64,000 nucleotides of DNA from Nannocystis punicea (GTDB lineage Bacteria > Myxococcota_A > Polyangia > Nannocystales > Nannocystaceae). The translations under genes were made by a program, and so were the position numbers. Below are positions 17,937 to 25,959 of the stretch, piece by piece (within the stretch, counting starts at the first letter, position 1; every line of letters begins with the position of its first letter). The notes below the pieces were generated by a model. It ran no database searches. It had not been told where the DNA came from and was given only the letters and a program-made list of their open reading frames with translations. Location: the NCBI RefSeq assembly GCF_026965555.1, contig NZ_CP114040.1:3224001-3288000 (forward strand), read 5' to 3'.

Positions 17937-20485
17937 GCGCCGGGGCCGAGCTTGACGCGCAGGGTGCCGCCGAGATCGGAGGTGTAGATCCAGCCGTCGG
18001 CGGCGGCGTCGAGGGCGGCCGCGTCCGCTCGCTCGCTGAGGTCGGCGTCGTCGACGGTGACGCCGGCGAGCGGGGCGAGGGCGTGGACCTCGACGTCGAC
18101 CCCATTTTTGAACACGTCGCCGGGGGTGACCTCGAGGTGGAAGGCGGTCTTGCCGAGGCGTTGCTTCAGGGCTGTCCCATCGTACAGGTCGAACCGACTG
18201 CCGAGCGGGCCGGGGGCGACGCGGGCGTACAGGACGCCGGGGTCGCCGACGAAGGAGTCGACGTCGGCCGCGGCGGTCGGCGCGAGGGTGTCGATGGTCG
18301 GGCGCAGCATGGGGACGATGCCGCCGACGCGCAGGAACAGCGGCAGGGTGCCGAGCGGGGCGTCGACGGTGACGTCGACGTCGCCCTGCAGGACCTCGCC
18401 GGTCCACCAGTCGAGCCAGGCACCTGGCGGTAAGGACAGCTTGCGCGTGGTCGCCCCGCGCGCGACCACGGGGGCGACCAGCAGGTTGTTGCCGAGCAGA
18501 TACGTGTCGGACGGGTGGACGCCGAGCTCGGGGTAGGCGAGGCCGAGCGGGCGCTGCAGCGGGCGGCCGCCGGTGGCGAGGGATTGCGCGAAGCTCCACA
18601 CGTACGGGAACAGGCGCAGGTGGAGCCGGGCGTATTGGCGGTACCAGGCCAGGCTCTCGTCGTCGAGGCCGTTCTCGGGGGTGAACTCCCACGGGACGTC
18701 GGACGAGCCGGTGCCGACCTGCATGACCGGGGTGAGGGCGGTGTACTCGAACCAGCGGACGAAGGTCTCGCGGTCGGGCGGGGCGTGGCGATAGCCGCCG
18801 GTGTCGGAGGCGAAGAAGGGGAAGCCGCTGGGGCCGAGGCTGAGGGAGGCGGTCAGCGCCGCGGGCAGACCGCCCACAGCCACGTACGACTCGCCGTCGT
18901 CGTCGACCGATTCGCGGTGGGCGGCCATGTTGGCGTCGAGGTCGCCGGGCCAGATCACGCTGACGTTCTGCTGGTCGCCGTAGGTGCCGGCGCGGCACAG
19001 CAGGAAGCCGCCGGACTCGGGCAGGAGCTCGGCGTAGGCGCGGTGGTACAGCAATTGGTAGAGCTTGTGCATCGTCCGCTCGCTGCTGCCGTCGGCGAAT
19101 TGCCAGACAGTGCGCGCGCCGCCGAGGCCGACCGTGATGTCCTCGGCGTAGTCGAGCTTGAAGCCGTCGACGCCGTGGTCGGTGTATTCGCGGATGTGGT
19201 CCTGCCACCATTCGAACGCGTCGGGGTTGGTGAGGTCGAGCGGCTCGCCCCAGTCCGAGGTGACGAGGCCGACCTCGAGCGGGAAGAACTCGCTGGCCTC
19301 GGCCTCGCTGCGCATGGCGGCGGCGGCCGGGTCGTCGTCGTCGACGTAGGGCACGTGCCACAGGGCGAGGCGGAGGCCGAGGTCGTGGATCTCGGCGATC
19401 ATCGCCTGGGCGTCGGGGAACTGCGCCTGGTTCCAGTCGAACACGCCGACGGCGCTCTGGTAGGGGCGGTCGATCCAGATCGCCGAGGTCGCCAGGTCGA
19501 GCTCGCGGATGGTGGCGATGTCGTCCTCGACCTGGGCCTGGTCGTCGTTCTCGTCGCGCCAGATCCACGGGCCCAGCGCCCACGGGGCCGGCAGCTTCGG
19601 CGCGCCGGTGGTGGCGTAGTAGTGGCGGGCGACGTCGAGCGGGTGGTTGGCGGCGTAGAGGTGGAAGACGAGGCCGGCGGGGGTGTCGGGGCCGGTGCCG
19701 AAGGTGGCATCGAGGCGGTCGTCGGCAGCGGCGGCGACGTCGAACACCGCGGCGTGCGGATCCTCGACGAACAGGCCCCACCCGCGGGTGCCGGTGACGA
19801 ACGGGACCGGGACGTGGGCCTCGTTGTACTGGCTCTCGATCTGCGGGTCGTACTCGAGCTGCATCGCCCGCACGCGGCCGCGGTGCTCGGCGGCGTCGAA
19901 GTACTCGCCGAGGCCGTAGAAGCCCTCCGATGGATCGACGACGGGTCGCAGGCGCATGTACGCGAGGACAGGTCCGCCGGGCTCGGGGACCAGGCTGGCC
20001 TGGAAGCGCCCGGGCGCGGCCTCGCCGACGGTCAGGCGCGCGTGCACGTCTGTCCCGAAGGACAGGCGCACGTCGACGGCGGCGCCGCCCCCGAGGTCCT
20101 CGGCGGCGGTGACCGTGAGCCACTGGTCGGGCGCGAGGAAGAACGGGTCGTACGAGGAGCCGTCGTCGAGCGCCGCGACGACGCCGAGCTGGAAGCCGTC
20201 GGCGGGGAAGCGCAGGAGGACGTCTCCGCCGCGCACGAGCCGGAGCTCGAGGTCGGACCACTCGACCGTGACCGGCTGCTCGGGCTCGCTTTCGGACTCC
20301 TCCTCCCAGGCGGTGGTGCCGCTGGTGGTCGGCGCGGTCGACGAATCGGTGGCGCCGCCGGTGGTGGTGTCGGTGTCACTGTCGGTGGCGCCGGCGTCGT
20401 CGGCCGGGCCGCCGCCGCAGGCGAGGGCGCAGGCGAGCGCGAGGAGCGGGAGCGGCGAGGTTCGGAGGGCGCGGCGCGTCGGCAT
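17906..20485 (-). CDS. GH31 alpha-glycosidase lipoprotein
   Basis: 859 residues of the GH31 family, which hydrolyses alpha-glucosides or alpha-xylosides with retention. An N-terminal lipoprotein signal (LLALACALAC) and a Thr/Ser/Asp linker (about 24-70) precede the N-terminal beta-sandwich (GFYGLGEYFD), the TIM barrel and C-terminal beta domains. The nucleophile lies in DGFKLDYAED (Asp445), and WPGD further on holds the probable acid/base Asp. WIWRDENDD and WIDRPYQSAVGVFDWN are typical barrel landmarks. ATG 20485 gives the compact signal; longer starts only add Arg/Pro-rich sequence. A two-unit phased repeat (hairpin 20050-20065) lies in the beta-sandwich coding region. Surface-anchored oligosaccharide processing is the likely role. 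Confidence 0.92.
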   Translation of the reverse strand: MPTRRALRTSPLPLLALACALACGGGPADDAGATDSDTDTTTGGATDSSTAPTTSGTTAWEEESESEPEQPVTVEWSDLELRLVRGGDVLLRFPADGFQLGVVAALDDGSSYDPFFLAPDQWLTVTAAEDLGGGAAVDVRLSFGTDVHARLTVGEAAPGRFQASLVPEPGGPVLAYMRLRPVVDPSEGFYGLGEYFDAAEHRGRVRAMQLEYDPQIESQYNEAHVPVPFVTGTRGWGLFVEDPHAAVFDVAAAADDRLDATFGTGPDTPAGLVFHLYAANHPLDVARHYYATTGAPKLPAPWALGPWIWRDENDDQAQVEDDIATIRELDLATSAIWIDRPYQSAVGVFDWNQAQFPDAQAMIAEIHDLGLRLALWHVPYVDDDDPAAAAMRSEAEASEFFPLEVGLVTSDWGEPLDLTNPDAFEWWQDHIREYTDHGVDGFKLDYAEDITVGLGGARTVWQFADGSSERTMHKLYQLLYHRAYAELLPESGGFLLCRAGTYGDQQNVSVIWPGDLDANMAAHRESVDDDGESYVAVGGLPAALTASLSLGPSGFPFFASDTGGYRHAPPDRETFVRWFEYTALTPVMQVGTGSSDVPWEFTPENGLDDESLAWYRQYARLHLRLFPYVWSFAQSLATGGRPLQRPLGLAYPELGVHPSDTYLLGNNLLVAPVVARGATTRKLSLPPGAWLDWWTGEVLQGDVDVTVDAPLGTLPLFLRVGGIVPMLRPTIDTLAPTAAADVDSFVGDPGVLYARVAPGPLGSRFDLYDGTALKQRLGKTAFHLEVTPGDVFKNGVDVEVHALAPLAGVTVDDADLSERADAAALDAAADGWIYTSDLGGTLRVKLGPGAHVVLATLAE

Positions 20486-20668
20486 GCGTGGCGATGCTCG
20501 CAGGATGACGGTGAGTCCGGCTCGCTGTCCACCGCGATCGTGCGCGAGCGTGGGCCGGTGTGCCGCAGCGGTCCTGCCCGTGGGGGCTCGCACAGCCGCG
20601 GGCGCGCCAGGTTGTCGGCGCATGCGGTCACGTCATCCTGACCGATGGGTCATCCCCGGAGGTTCGCA

Positions 20669-21532
20669 ATGTCGGTCGCGTATCGCCGCCCCGTGCTCGC
20701 ATTCGTGTGCGCCGCGTCGTGCCTCGGTCCGCTGCCCGCGTCGGCCGCGTTCAAGACGCCGCGCCGGCCCGCGGCCGCCGAGGCGGCCAAGCCGGTCGAT
20801 CCGCTGGTCGCGGCCGCGGCCGAGCGCGACGCGCTGATCGGCAGGGTCGGCGAGCTCGAGGCGATCCAGGGCGTCGAGCACTGCGCACGCTGGCTCAGCG
20901 GCCAGGCGTGGGACACGCAAGACCCGTGGATTCATATCATGTCCTCGAGGACATGGCTCAAAGTGCAGACTTCGACCGCGACCCTCGACCGCGCGGCGTT
21001 CCACGCCCATGAGGCGGTGGCGCTGGCCGACGCGCCGCCGGTGCCGCGGATCGCCGCCGGGGAGGTCGCGCAGATCCACGCGGAGGCCGACTCGCTGCTG
21101 CGCTCGGTGGCGGAGCGGCGGGCGGAGATCCGGCGGGTCCGGGCCGACCGGCGCGCGGCGGAGCGGCAGATCCGTCGCGGCCGACGCGAGCTGATCGCGG
21201 GCGGGGCGATGATGGTCGTGGCCGCGCTCGGCGGAGGACTCGCGCTCGGCGGGGCGACCTACAAGCGCCGCTTCGACGAGACGATCGCGCCGGTGCTGGA
21301 GGCCGAGCTGCCGGTCGACCTGGCGCCGCTGCGCGCGCTCGACATCCAGGGCGATCAGATGCTGGCCGCCGGCGCGGTGCTGGCCGCGGTGGGCGTGGCC
21401 GCCGGCGTGCCGCTGCTGGCGCTCGGCGGCCGCGACGTCCGCCTCGGCCGCCAACAGCGCGGCCGGCTGTTGCTGCAGCTGCAGCCGGGCCTCGGCACCT
21501 TGAGCCTGATCGGTCGGTTCGGGCCGCGTTGA
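20669..21532 (+). CDS. Exported protein with two membrane segments, unknown
   Basis: About 287 residues from ATG 20669; an in-frame ATG at 20645 is also possible. A Sec signal (VLAFVCAASCLGPLPASA) is followed by an Ala/Glu-rich region, an Arg-rich coiled coil (about 140-180: LLRSVAERRAEIRRVRADRR) and two hydrophobic segments (GAMMVVAALGGGLALGG; MLAAGAVLAAVGVAAGVPLL). The middle hydrophilic loop would face the other side of the membrane. A perfect 7-bp hairpin of the phased repeat family at 20938-20955 encodes the odd stretch HIMSSRTWL, which looks unlike the Ala/Glu-rich sequence around it. Confidence 0.65.
   Translation: MSVAYRRPVLAFVCAASCLGPLPASAAFKTPRRPAAAEAAKPVDPLVAAAAERDALIGRVGELEAIQGVEHCARWLSGQAWDTQDPWIHIMSSRTWLKVQTSTATLDRAAFHAHEAVALADAPPVPRIAAGEVAQIHAEADSLLRSVAERRAEIRRVRADRRAAERQIRRGRRELIAGGAMMVVAALGGGLALGGATYKRRFDETIAPVLEAELPVDLAPLRALDIQGDQMLAAGAVLAAVGVAAGVPLLALGGRDVRLGRQQRGRLLLQLQPGLGTLSLIGRFGPR
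20938..20969. repeat. 14-nt phased palindrome array inside a gene, 2-3 units
   Basis: CATG 20938 and CATG 20952 form the perfect hairpin CATGTCC-TCGA-GGACATG; CAGA at 20966 keeps the phase. Local base composition is AT-richer than the surrounding gene. Confidence 0.75.
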
Positions 21533-21547
21533 GGCTACACTGTCGGC

Positions 21548-22171
21548 ATGCGACGGGGCCCGCTGCGCCTGATGCTCTTCGACCGCACGTGCACCGGCAA
21601 GCGCCTGCGGCCGGGGCTGTCGCACGCGTGGTGGGCCGGCTCGCACGTGTACCGCGGGCTGTCCCGCTTCGACGCGTCGCACGGGGTGAGCTGCTGGGAG
21701 GACGGGCTCGAGTGGCTGGCGACGACTCACCCGGATCGTGAGATCGCGGAGATCCAGTACTGGGGGCACGGGCACTGGGGCGAGCTGTTCGTCGACCGCA
21801 AGGGCCTGACGGCCGAGGCGCTGCTGCCGACGCACCCGCTCCACCGCAAGCTCGAGGCGATCCGTGAGCGCATGGTGCCGGAGCACCTGTGGTGGTTCCG
21901 CACCTGCGAGGCGTTCGGGGCGGTGCGCGGGCAAGAGTTCGCGCGCCGGTTCACCGACTTCTTCGGCGGCCGCGCTGCCGGCCACACGTACATCATCGGC
22001 ATCTGGCAGAGCGGGCTGCACAGCCTGCGCGCGGGCGAGGTGCCGACGTGGTCGACGCAGGAGGGTCTGTCTCGAGGGACAGCCGAGTCGCCGGTCGAGG
22101 CGCTGTGGTCGCGCCGGCGCGAGCCGAACACGATTCACTTTTTGAACGGCAAGATCCCCGAGGGGTACTGA
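21548..22171 (+). CDS. Unknown protein, possible clan-CD-like cysteine peptidase fold
   Basis: 207 residues from ATG 21548. IQYWGHGHWGELFV (His74 in the HGH) and, 46 residues later, LWWFRTCEAFG (Cys120) give the order hydrophobic-His-Gly then hydrophobic-Cys that marks clan CD cysteine peptidases such as CHAT or C25 types. FARRFTDFFGGRAAGHTYIIGIWQSG follows. The resemblance rests on spacing and motif shape only. No signal peptide, so probably cytoplasmic. The phased repeat (22066-22083) lies near the C-terminus (EGLSRGTAE). Alternatively this may be a conserved hypothetical with a fold unrelated to peptidases. Confidence 0.65.
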   Translation: MRRGPLRLMLFDRTCTGKRLRPGLSHAWWAGSHVYRGLSRFDASHGVSCWEDGLEWLATTHPDREIAEIQYWGHGHWGELFVDRKGLTAEALLPTHPLHRKLEAIRERMVPEHLWWFRTCEAFGAVRGQEFARRFTDFFGGRAAGHTYIIGIWQSGLHSLRAGEVPTWSTQEGLSRGTAESPVEALWSRRREPNTIHFLNGKIPEGY

Positions 22172-22435
22172 CCGGCCGTGGCCCTGACGGGCGACGCACG
22201 CGTCCGGCGTCGGTGACCTGTCCCGAAGTACTCTCGAGAGGACGGCCTGCGGTGGCCCGGTACGCGCCGAGATCGGCGGCCCTGGCTGCGCCGTGCGGGA
22301 CGGGGCCGGAAACGAGGATCGGTCGCGGAACAGGGTTCGGCGGTCCATGTCGCGGTCGGGCGCAGCTCCGCGCGCAGGTTGGGTCACGCGGTCGCAGGCG
22401 GCGCGGGGCGGCTTCGGTGGTGCGACAATCGGCGG

Positions 22436-23212
22436 GTGTTCGACCTCGGGACGTTCCTCGACTGGTTCGTGGTGCTGGTGTTTGCGCACGCCGGGGTCAC
22501 TGTGGTGACGGCGGCGATCGGTCGCGCGGCCGAGCGGGTGCCGGCGAACAAGCGGATCCAGGGGGAAGCCTTGCCCGAAGGACAGGTGGCGCGGGAGATC
22601 CGGGCGAACATCCGCTTCTGCTTGCTGATCCCCGCGGCGCTGGCGGCGGCGCTCGCGGGGCAGTGGATCGTGTGGGGACCCGACCTGCTGCTCTGGGCGG
22701 CGGTCAGCTTCTTTCTGTGCAACGTGGTGTTCGACGTCTACTTCTACGCGCTGCACCGGCTGCTGCACACGCGGCCGATGATGCGGTTCCACCGGCTGCA
22801 CCACCTGTCGCGGGTGACGACGCCGTGGAGCGCGCAGTCGGTGTCGACGGTCGAGGCGCTCGGGTGGGCGCTCGGCTACGTCGGGGTGCCCTGGCTCTTG
22901 GGCCATGTCGCACCGGTCAGCCTGATCGGCTACTTCGTGTACCTGTTCTACAACGTGTTCGGCAACATCATCGGCCACACCAACGTCGAGCTCGGGCCGC
23001 CGGCGCTGACGCGCAGCCCCGCGGTGTGGCTGGCGCACCCGTACACGTTCCACGCGCTGCACCACGCGCGGTTCACGAAGCACTTCGGGTTCGGCTCGAC
23101 CTTCATGGACCGACTGGCCGGGACCGAGTGGGCCGACTGGGTGCCGGCCTACGAGCAGGTGATGTCCGGAAAGCCGCTGCGTCACCACGGGAAGACGGAG
23201 CCGCACGCCTGA
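22436..23212 (+). CDS. Sterol desaturase/fatty-acid hydroxylase family membrane enzyme
   Basis: 258 residues beginning at GTG 22436 (VFDLGTFLDWFVV). Four membrane segments and the complete His clusters of the superfamily are present: HRLLH, FHRLHHLS, GHTN and HALHHARF, which coordinate a di-iron site on the cytoplasmic face. C-5 sterol desaturases and C-4 methyl oxidases share this layout, and myxobacteria are known for bacterial sterol synthesis, so a sterol or fatty-acid substrate is plausible (inference). No neighbouring sterol gene supports the choice. It is a distant paralogue of the gene at 16961. Confidence 0.87.
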   Translation: MFDLGTFLDWFVVLVFAHAGVTVVTAAIGRAAERVPANKRIQGEALPEGQVAREIRANIRFCLLIPAALAAALAGQWIVWGPDLLLWAAVSFFLCNVVFDVYFYALHRLLHTRPMMRFHRLHHLSRVTTPWSAQSVSTVEALGWALGYVGVPWLLGHVAPVSLIGYFVYLFYNVFGNIIGHTNVELGPPALTRSPAVWLAHPYTFHALHHARFTKHFGFGSTFMDRLAGTEWADWVPAYEQVMSGKPLRHHGKTEPHA

Positions 23213-23235
23213 GGAACGGTGGTACGGTTCAGGGC

Positions 23236-24003
23236 GTGAACCGACGACCATCCTTTTACTTGTGCGCGCTCGCGCTCGCGGGCTGCCCGGACGGCGGCTC
23301 GGACTCGACGGCCAGCAGCAGCTCGGGCGGCATGACCGGCTCGACCACCGGCGGCCCCGAGACGGGGACCGAGACCGAAAGCCTGACGACGAGCGGCACG
23401 GGCATGACCACAGGGACAGGTACTTCCGGACCTGTCCCGACGACCAGCACCGGCGAGGAGCCGACCACCGGCGAGTCGACGACCGGGCCGGTGGCGACGA
23501 CGACGACGACCGGTGACACCGATACGGACACCACGGGTGAGCCGGCCGGCCCGGCGCCGGACTGGGAGCTCGTCGACGTGAACCCCAACTCGGCGACCTA
23601 CGAGCAGACGCGGGCCCGCAGCGACTACGCGGGCCAGGTGTCGGGCTGGTACTTCGCCCACGCGACTTGAGGCTACTGCCGTAGCCAGTTCGGCTACCTG
23701 AACGACCTGCAGATGGAGCTCAACGGCGAGTTCCCCGACCTGGGGATCGAGCTGCTGGGGGTGAACGGGATCGGCTTCGAGTCCGGGGTCCCGCAGATGG
23801 TGAGCGGCCGCTTCATCCCGCTGCTGCAAGACGTCGCCGAGGTCGACGCGTGGACGCAGTGGGAGGTGGTCTACCGCGACGTGATCATCCTCGACCGCGA
23901 CGGAGCGCCCGTCGGCGTGTTCAACCTGACGGAGCACGACCTGTCGATGATGGGCGAGTACGAGGCGCTCAAGGGGATGCTCCTCGACGTGGCGATGATG
24001 TGA
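23236..24003 (+). CDS. Candidate selenoprotein: thioredoxin-fold lipoprotein with UGYC motif
   Basis: Read with UGA 23668-23670 as selenocysteine, the product is 255 residues. GTG 23236 starts a lipoprotein signal (FYLCALALAGC), followed by a Thr/Gly/Ser linker to about residue 105. A thioredoxin-like domain then begins at WELVDVNPNS. Its active site reads YFAHAT-U145-G-Y-C148-RSQF, so Sec takes the place of the first Cys of a redox CxxC. The domain continues for 107 codons with beta-strand and helix pattern, ending MLLDVAMM. GTAGCC-AGTTC-GGCTAC at 23681-23697 is a hairpin whose loop starts 17 nt after the UGA and has G at its second position, as in bacterial SECIS elements. If not selenocysteine, the gene would be a truncated 144-residue protein. 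A phased repeat array lies in the linker. Confidence 0.82.
23403..23448. repeat. 14-nt phased palindrome array inside the selenoprotein linker, 3-4 units
   Basis: Cores CATG 23403, CAGG 23417, CCTG 23431 and CAGC 23445 keep the 14-nt phase. Units two and three form a perfect 9-bp hairpin, GGGACAGGT (23413-23421) with ACCTGTCCC (23430-23438). The array sits in the low-complexity linker coding region. Confidence 0.7.
23681..23697 (+). promoter_or_regulatory. Candidate bacterial SECIS hairpin
   Basis: Perfect 6-bp stem GTAGCC/GGCTAC with loop AGTTC; the loop begins 17 nt after the in-frame UGA. Its spacing and the G at loop position two agree with the known requirement for SelB recruitment in bacteria. 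The adjacent GGCTAC-TGCC-GTAGCC (23671-23686) is an alternative, mutually exclusive fold. Confidence 0.65.
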
Positions 24004-24072
24004 AGGCCGAAGGCTTGGCTCGCGCAGCCTCTTCGGTGTCTGCCGGAGAGGCGGACTCTACGTCCTGCCTCT

Positions 24073-25959
24073 TCAGGTCGCGCTCGAGGGCTCGCTCGAG
24101 TCGAGGCCGGCTGCGAGCCTTCGCCGGACCTCTGCGAGGGCGTCGACCAACGAGGGCGAGGGAGTGGAGGCGACGGCGCCGCTAAGCAGCGCCTCGGCCT
24201 CCTCGAGGCGTGCTTTGGCGTCGGCGTGTTGACCCTGGTGTTCATACACGTCTGCGAGACTTTGCAGGCAGAGGCCCATACTGCTCACGACTTGGCGGGT
24301 ATCGCCGGTCAGCGCCCGGCTGCGGCGAAGCAGGTCGAGGCTGGACTCGAAGTTCGTCGCGGCGGCGGGCCAATCTTCCTTTTCCCGGTGAAGATCGGCG
24401 AGCTCGAAGAGCCTGGTTGCCTCGTTCCGAAGAGCGGTGGGCGTGTCGCCGGAGAGCGCGCGGATGCGATGACTGAGGGCCACGGAGCGCTTCAGTGCCT
24501 CGGTGGCGCCGGCCCACTCACCCTTGAGACGGTGGAGCTCGCCCGCAACGTCGAGGAACTCGGCTTCATCGTGCAACTGCTCCTCGGTCCCGCGAACAGT
24601 GCGGAGTGAGGCAAGAAGCGCCAGGCTCTGGTCGAGGGCCCGTTCGGCGGCATCGAGGTCGCCCATTTCAGACCGGATTTGAGCGAGCAGGAGGAGGGCC
24701 ACGTACTCGTCGTGGAGCGCCTCCGATGTGTCGCCGACGATCGTGTTTACGCGTCGAAGTAAGGCTAGAGCTGTCTCGAGGGCTGTGACGGCGGCAGGCA
24801 AGTCGCCCAGAGAGAGACGAATGCTGCTGAGGCCGAGGAGACAGCGGACTTCGTCGCGGAGTGTCCGAGAGGTGTCCCCGAGCGTACCGCGAAGCTGACG
24901 ACTGAGGGCAAGAGCCGCGTCGTCGGTCTCCGCCGCGGCCGTGTAGTTTTCCATTTCGAACTGGATGTCGCTGAGCTCGCGGAGGCACTCGAGCTCGACT
25001 CGCAGCGCTTGTGGAGACTCCGCGGATTCAGCCGCAACTCGTCGAGCTCGCTCGCGCATCCGTGTTGCCACCGCAAGCGCTTGGTCGAGGGCGCCGCGTC
25101 CTTTGAGGAGCGACGCGAACGCGTGCAGCATCCTGGGAGAAATCTTTTCGCGATGGTCGACTGCGAGCGCCTCGTAAAAGTGTCGTTCCGCTGCCGATAC
25201 ATCGCCGACCTGTCGTTCGATCACGCCGAGCGTGCTGAGAGCGACGGCGCGAGCTTCGGGGGGCGCGACTTGAACCGCGAGCCTCAGTTGCTCGCGCGCC
25301 TCATCGAGACGGGAGCTAGCGAGCAGGGCTGCGGCGGCACGAAGGCGGGCGGCAGTCTCCGCTAGCGGCTGACCGGCGGCCTGCGCTGCGGCGATTGCTT
25401 GCAACGCGAGGGGCAGCTCGGTGGTGGCGACGGGTTCTTCCTCGTCGTGCTCGAGCGCGGGGCGCGGCGCCATCGCACGAGTGAGAGGAGGCGCCGAGAC
25501 GTCGAAGACGAGCGAGCGGATCGACCACAGGTCCGGTGCGGCCGCTCGCGCGCGCGGCTTGAACGCAGCGGGCGCGATCAGGAGAAGGCCACCGCGGAGG
25601 TGCTGCCGCAGCCAGTCGCGCCGGAGGTTGAGGCGAGTGAGGAAGTGATCCCAGGCGTCGGCCCAGGCTTCATCGACACCATCGACGAGGACAGCGACGC
25701 ATCCGTCGACGCTGGTGGCGTCACCGAAGAGCCACGCCACTGCGTCCGTGGCGAGCTCTTCCGGCTGACGCGGCCGGCGCAGTTCGGAGCTCCGGTCCTC
25801 GCCGCGCAGCAGTTCGGCTGCTCGAGTGAAAAGCTCAGTCCCACTCGGCGGGTGGTTGGTGAAGATCCAGCCGAGCCAGAACCCGCGAGCCCACTCGAGA
25901 TGGGTTTGCAGGTTCTTCCACGCCAGCTCGCCGCTCGCGCTCAGGGAAATGGAGCTCAT
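24073..25959 (-). CDS. TPR-repeat partner of the adjacent P-loop ATPase
   Basis: 628 residues. The N-terminal 150 (LEWARGFWLGWIFTN, VLVDGVDEAWADAWDHFLTR, LRRDWLRQHLRGGLLLIAP, APDLWSIRSLVF) form an alpha/beta domain, possibly a nucleotide-hydrolase-like or recognition domain. Residues about 200-610 contain repeated tetratricopeptide units, each of about 45 residues with GDTPxALRNE-type spacers (for example RQLRGTLGDTSRTLRDEV, RRVNTIVGDTSEALHDEY, LSGDTPTALRNEATR). Start ATG 25959 overlaps the upstream ATPase stop as ATGA. Third codon positions carry noticeably more A and T than surrounding genes, suggesting acquisition from elsewhere. Sensor or scaffold role for the ATPase is inferred. Confidence 0.8.
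   Translation of the reverse strand: MSSISLSASGELAWKNLQTHLEWARGFWLGWIFTNHPPSGTELFTRAAELLRGEDRSSELRRPRQPEELATDAVAWLFGDATSVDGCVAVLVDGVDEAWADAWDHFLTRLNLRRDWLRQHLRGGLLLIAPAAFKPRARAAAPDLWSIRSLVFDVSAPPLTRAMAPRPALEHDEEEPVATTELPLALQAIAAAQAAGQPLAETAARLRAAAALLASSRLDEAREQLRLAVQVAPPEARAVALSTLGVIERQVGDVSAAERHFYEALAVDHREKISPRMLHAFASLLKGRGALDQALAVATRMRERARRVAAESAESPQALRVELECLRELSDIQFEMENYTAAAETDDAALALSRQLRGTLGDTSRTLRDEVRCLLGLSSIRLSLGDLPAAVTALETALALLRRVNTIVGDTSEALHDEYVALLLLAQIRSEMGDLDAAERALDQSLALLASLRTVRGTEEQLHDEAEFLDVAGELHRLKGEWAGATEALKRSVALSHRIRALSGDTPTALRNEATRLFELADLHREKEDWPAAATNFESSLDLLRRSRALTGDTRQVVSSMGLCLQSLADVYEHQGQHADAKARLEEAEALLSGAVASTPSPSLVDALAEVRRRLAAGLDSSEPSSAT

Noticed and set aside
22569..22586. 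Hairpin-like CCTTGCC-CGAA-GGACAGG in the sterol desaturase gene
   Set aside because: Core distance is 13 nt, not 14, so it was not counted in the phased family.
23668..23670. TGA as an ordinary stop making a pseudogene
   Set aside because: The domain continues intact in the same frame, the TGA takes the place of a catalytic Cys and a SECIS-like hairpin follows; a random nonsense mutation is less likely, though not excluded.
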